Shown here: positions 6,958-10,177 of the stretch, piece after piece
Numbering within the stretch: position 1 is the stretch's first letter
How the letters are laid out: each line of letters starts with the position of its first letter
Assembly (NCBI GenBank): GCA_927911695.1
Contig: CAKMQO010000119.1
Span: forward strand, 1-10,177
Length of the DNA stretch: 10,177 nucleotides
Direction of reading: 5' to 3'
DNA from: an uncultured Gemella sp.
GTDB taxonomy: Bacteria; Bacillota; Bacilli; Staphylococcales; Gemellaceae
Translations under genes and position numbers: made by a program
The notes under the pieces: model-generated
Seen by the model: the letters and a program-made list of their open reading frames with translations, nothing else
Told to the model about the DNA's origin: nothing
Databases searched by the model: none

Positions 6958-8656
6958 CTATTTATTTTTAGATTTTTCATAAAATATACTGATAGCTACA
7001 ACTGCGATATAAATTAGTTGAGCAGTTACTACTTCGTAACTAGGATAAATTCCTAAGATTTCGATAGTAGGTAGGTAGTCTATAATATGATTTGAAACAA
7101 TATCAGTAATTTGTAGCGCGTGTATACTTACTCCAAGCATCTTGAAACCAAGAATATAGATTAACCAAGATAGTACTAAGAATACTTTACTGATAGGAAG
7201 TTTTCCTGATGCTTTTACCATAATTATACCGATAATAATCAATGCAACAACAGCAAGAGCTATACCGACTAATAAGTTAGTTGTTGAAATAAGTGGCATG
7301 ATTCCAGCATAGAATAGAATAGTTTCGGCACCTTCTCTAAACACAGCTAGGAAGCTAAGTGTGAACATAGATATAAAACTTCCAGTTGAAAGTACTAGAT
7401 TTAGTTTAGTGTCCATATATTTTTTCCATGCTTTAACAGAACTTTTACTATGTAGCCAAATTCCGATACCTATCATCATTATTACTGCGAAGATACCAAC
7501 AACACCTTCTATGATTTCACGGTTAGTACCAGATGATAGAGCAGGGAATGAGTATTTTAAGACTACAGCTGCAAGTATACTAGAAAGAATACCTACTACA
7601 GCACCTGCGTATATCCAGATTAATCCTTTTCTTTGTTTTGCTGCTTTTAAAGCACTGGCTAAAGAAAGAACTATAATAAGTGCTTCTACACCTTCACGAA
7701 GTAAAATTAACATAGAATCTAATGCAGTATAGTTAGACTTCGTATCGATTTTAGAAAGCTCTGAAATCAAGTTTTTAAGTTGATCTTGATATTTTTGTTC
7801 GCTACCTTTAACCATAATAATAGGAGTTTCACTCTCTACTTTAGTATATAACGAAGCGTTACGTGTACGAACTTCTCCTTCGATAACAGGCCAAACTTCA
7901 ATGAATTTCTTCATTTTTTGAGAACCTTGAGCTTTGTTACCATCTTTGAATGCTGAGTAACTTTCTTCAAGAAGTTTTATACCTTGTTCAAGTGTTTTTA
8001 CATCTGAAGATTGTTCTAGTTTTTTACCAGCTAGAAAATCATCGAGGTAGTTTTTTAAATCTGTTAAATACATTTTTGTAGTTTGATAGTCGTAAGGTTC
8101 AACTTCCATTGAACTACGAAGAAATGACATTGTTGTTTCGACTTTGCCGTAGTAAGCAGGCTCAAGTGTTCTTACGATACCTTCATTTCTAACCCAAGCA
8201 GCGTTGTATTTTACATATTCTGCTTGCATAGTTTCTACATTTTTAGTATCAATTGCTTTTTCTAGTTTATCAAAAGCAGGAAAGAGTTTCGTTTTAAAAG
8301 CTTTCTTTTCTGCTTCTACATCTAGAGGATTTTGTTCATTTTCAAAAGCAAGTAGAGCTGTTGATAGCTCTCTTAGTTGATCTTCATTGATGTCGTTTGA
8401 TTTTAATGTTTGTTTAACTTTTTTTCCAGCTTCAGAATCTGAATTTTTTGTCGACTCAAATTCTGTTTTAAATTCATCTATTAATTTTTTAGCTTTATCT
8501 TTGTCATTGTTTGTTAATGCGGTGTTGGCATCTGTAATTTTAATAAAAAGATTACTATATGATTCTTTAGCTACAATAGTTTTTAAATATGATGAGCTAA
8601 AAACTAAGAATCACGATAAAGGCTAAAATAATCTTAGTCAAAAAGTTTTTGGCCAA
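6958..8656 (-). CDS. efeU: FTR1-family iron permease EfeU/FepC with N-terminal extracellular domain (one frameshift)
   Basis: EfeU carries iron across the membrane. I place the start at TTG 8656-8654, since an AAGGAGGGTGA site (8672-8662) precedes it by a good distance and it opens a signal peptide (AKNFLTKIILAFIVILSF). A run of five A on the plus strand (8599-8603) carries one base too many; removing it joins the signal peptide to the remaining frame and gives 565 residues. The methionine at 8229 begins a long open frame but would cut off the signal and about 140 residues. Residues about 30-300 form a mostly helical, lysine-rich extracellular region. Residues about 311-560 hold seven membrane helices with the two iron-binding REGxE motifs, REGVE 320-324 and REGAE 440-444. 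This domain order matches FepC-type permeases of staphylococci. The start overlaps efeB by 23 bases. Confidence 0.92.
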
Positions 8657-9868
8657 TATATTCACCCTCCTTAATTCCTCCAAAACAAGCAAATAAACCG
8701 CTACCTATATGAGTTATGTATTCATTCATTTTATCTTCAGTTCCTAAGCTATTTTGAATTGTAATAAATTGTTTTGGATCTTTTGGAAAGAAATAAATAG
8801 GAGACCTGAGTCAAATTGGCCTGTAGTTTCATTTATGCCGTCTGAATAAGAATACGATCGTCTAAGTAATTCAACACCTGGTTTATGTGCTAAATGGACA
8901 TGTGAAGTTACAGGTATTAAAGGTTTTCCATCTGGACCTTTCTTGTTAAGATCAATAGGTGCAAATTCATCAGTTTCTCCGAAAGGAGCACCACTTTCTT
9001 TATATCTTCCAAAGGTATTTTCTTGTTCGTTTAAATTGGTTCTATCCCATGTTTCAAGGTGCATCTGAATACGTCTAACAGCCATATAACTTCCATTTTT
9101 CATCCAGTTATCTTTATCACACCATACGATTTTATCAAATTGCTCTTCTTTAGTAGCGTTGGCAGTGCCGTCTTTGAATCCAAAAAGATTACGCGGTGTT
9201 TCAAGACGATTACCAATAGCGGCAAAACCAGATTGGCTCCACTTCATAGTTACTGTAGAGCGAGCTTTTCTAACTAGGTTACGTACTGCATGGAAGGCTA
9301 CCTGTTCATCATCTGCACAGGCTTGAATACAAATATCTCCACCTGTATATTTTTCTTTTAATTGTTCTCTAGCGAAAGGTGGTAAGTCTTTAAATTCTTC
9401 AAGACTTTTATTCTCTAAGTTCATTTTTTTTAAGAAACTTGGACTAACCCCAAATGTCAGAGTTAAACGATAGGGATTTAACCCTACTGTTTCTCCAGTA
9501 TCTTTTGGTGGTAAATAATGGTTTTTAAGAGCAGGTTCAACTAGTTCACCGTTCATTAATTTTTCACTATATTTAGTCCATTCCTTAAACATGTCGATTA
9601 CATCATCACGTTTAGTTGAGTGTAAATCTAACACGACAAAATAAACACATTTTTGCATAAGAGTAGTAATTCCAGCTTGGTGTTTTCCATAGAATGTGAT
9701 TTTTTCTTCTCCATCAGCTATAGCTCGGTTGTTCTCAGCTTTGTTTGCGAAAAATCCTCCAAGAGCAGAAGCTCCAACAACTGCACCGGCTCCAGTCATT
9801 CCTGCTTTTTTCAGAAAATCACGTCTTGTTATTTTTTTGTCAATCCATTTTTTACCAGATTCTTCCAT
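8634..9868 (-). CDS. efeB: Tat-exported DyP-type heme peroxidase EfeB/FepB (one frameshift)
   Basis: EfeB is a dye-decolourising-type heme peroxidase that works with EfeO and EfeU in iron uptake outside the membrane. The 411-residue repaired protein begins with a twin-arginine signal: TRRDFLKK (R15/R16) followed by a Gly/Ala-rich hydrophobic stretch to about 40. The DyP catalytic motif GFKDGTAN has Asp233. H323 in SHVHLAHKPG is the likely proximal heme ligand, and R336/R337 in LLRRSYSY include the distal arginine. Near the end, one A is missing from a four-base run (plus-strand T 8781-8784). As given, the frame stops at 8744 with a foreign tail. Restoring the base yields QKDPKQFITIQ and a normal family C-terminus, GLFACFGGIKEG, ending at TAA 8636-8634. 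It starts one base after the efeO stop. Confidence 0.95.
8662..8672 (-). promoter_or_regulatory. Ribosome binding site that sets the TTG start of efeU
   Basis: On the minus strand the sequence reads AAGGAGGGTGA, close to a perfect anti-16S match, inside the last codons of efeB (IKEGE). Nine bases separate GGAGG from TTG 8656. GTG within the site itself is too close to serve as the start. Confidence 0.75.
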
Positions 9869-9869
9869 T

Positions 9870-10177
9870 TTACTTAGCCTCTTCGTCTAAAATTACACCC
9901 ATTTGAGAAAGTGGTTCTCCTAATTTTGTTACTGCTTCAGAAAGTTCTTTAGTATTTTCTTTTGTTAAATCAGTATATAGTTTATAGTGCTTTTCATCAG
10001 TTTTATATTTGTCTAATAAGCTATTTATTGTAGCAAATTTTTCAGTTAAATCCTTAGCTAATTTACTATCTTTTTTCTCGATTAAAGGTTTAAAAATCTT
10101 AAAAATTTCTTCAGCACCTTCGATGTTAGCTTTAAAGTCATATAGGTCAGTGTGAGAGTAAATTTCTTCTTCTCCTG
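9870..10177 (-). CDS. efeO: EfeO/FepA iron-uptake protein, C-terminal part (5' end outside window)
   Basis: EfeO-type proteins bind iron outside the cell and pass it to EfeU. Only the last 101 or so residues are visible, in one open frame ending at TAA 9872-9870. The segment GEEEIYSHTDLYDFKANIEG is the well conserved C-terminal EfeO/EfeM motif; the rest is helical and charged, finishing GVILDEEAK. In Bacillota the protein is normally a lipoprotein, but the N-terminus is not in the window. It is the first visible gene of the leftward efe-tat operon; the operon promoter and any Fur box must lie beyond 10177. Its stop is one base from the efeB start, and GAGG within its last codons serves as the efeB ribosome site. 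Confidence 0.88.
   Translation of the reverse strand, partial: GEEEIYSHTDLYDFKANIEGAEEIFKIFKPLIEKKDSKLAKDLTEKFATINSLLDKYKTDEKHYKLYTDLTKENTKELSEAVTKLGEPLSQMGVILDEEAK

Noticed and set aside
7361..7732. Plus-strand open frame of 123 codons opposite the efeU membrane domain
   Set aside because: Hydrophobic shadow of transmembrane codons on the other strand, with no sign of expression.
8387..8626. Plus-strand open frame of 79 codons opposite efeU
   Set aside because: It is the shadow of the efeU extracellular domain and has no ribosome site or recognisable motif.
1..10177. Mobile element, CRISPR array, tRNA or phage-defence gene
   Set aside because: No transposase or integrase motifs, no spaced direct repeats, and no cloverleaf sequence were seen; all sizeable frames are explained by the listed genes.

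Overview
The window comes from an AT-rich (about one third GC) member of the Bacillota, most likely the class Bacilli. Strong AGGAGG-type ribosome sites, a class Ib nrdIEF operon, a methionine T-box and an iron-uptake/Tat locus resembling staphylococcal fepABC-tatAC support this. The combination suggests a Gemella-like organism, but that genus call is an inference from gene content only.

Left part, plus strand (1-4671): the class Ib ribonucleotide reductase operon nrdI (5' end cut by the window), nrdE and nrdF. It is followed 9 bases later by a histidine-phosphatase (phosphoglycerate-mutase-like) gene, then a hairpin terminator, then a second tandem paralogue with its own strong ribosome site. 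NrdI and NrdF serve assembly of the radical cofactor, and NrdE reduces ribonucleoside diphosphates.

Middle (4672-5985): a consensus promoter drives a full T-box leader with an AUG (Met) specifier and a mutually exclusive antiterminator/terminator. It controls metA, a homoserine O-acyltransferase predicted from Glu111 to be an acetyltransferase. The logic is direct: uncharged tRNA-Met turns on methionine synthesis. A long hairpin at 5995-6041 can end transcription from both sides.

Right part, minus strand (6040-10177, transcribed leftward): efeO/fepA (5' part outside the window), efeB/fepB (DyP-type heme peroxidase with a twin-arginine signal), efeU/fepC (FTR1 iron permease with an N-terminal extracellular domain), tatC and tatA. 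The genes overlap or nearly touch, as in one operon. The Tat translocase is encoded beside its probable substrate, EfeB.

A striking property of the window is nine inferred one-base indels in five genes: nrdI 1, nrdE 3, metA 3, efeU 1 and efeB 1. Most sit in short homopolymers. Correcting them restores full-length proteins with all catalytic residues in their family positions, and there are no independent nonsense mutations. I read these mainly as base-calling/assembly errors rather than gene decay. I found no mobile element, CRISPR array, tRNA, rRNA or clearly undescribed system.
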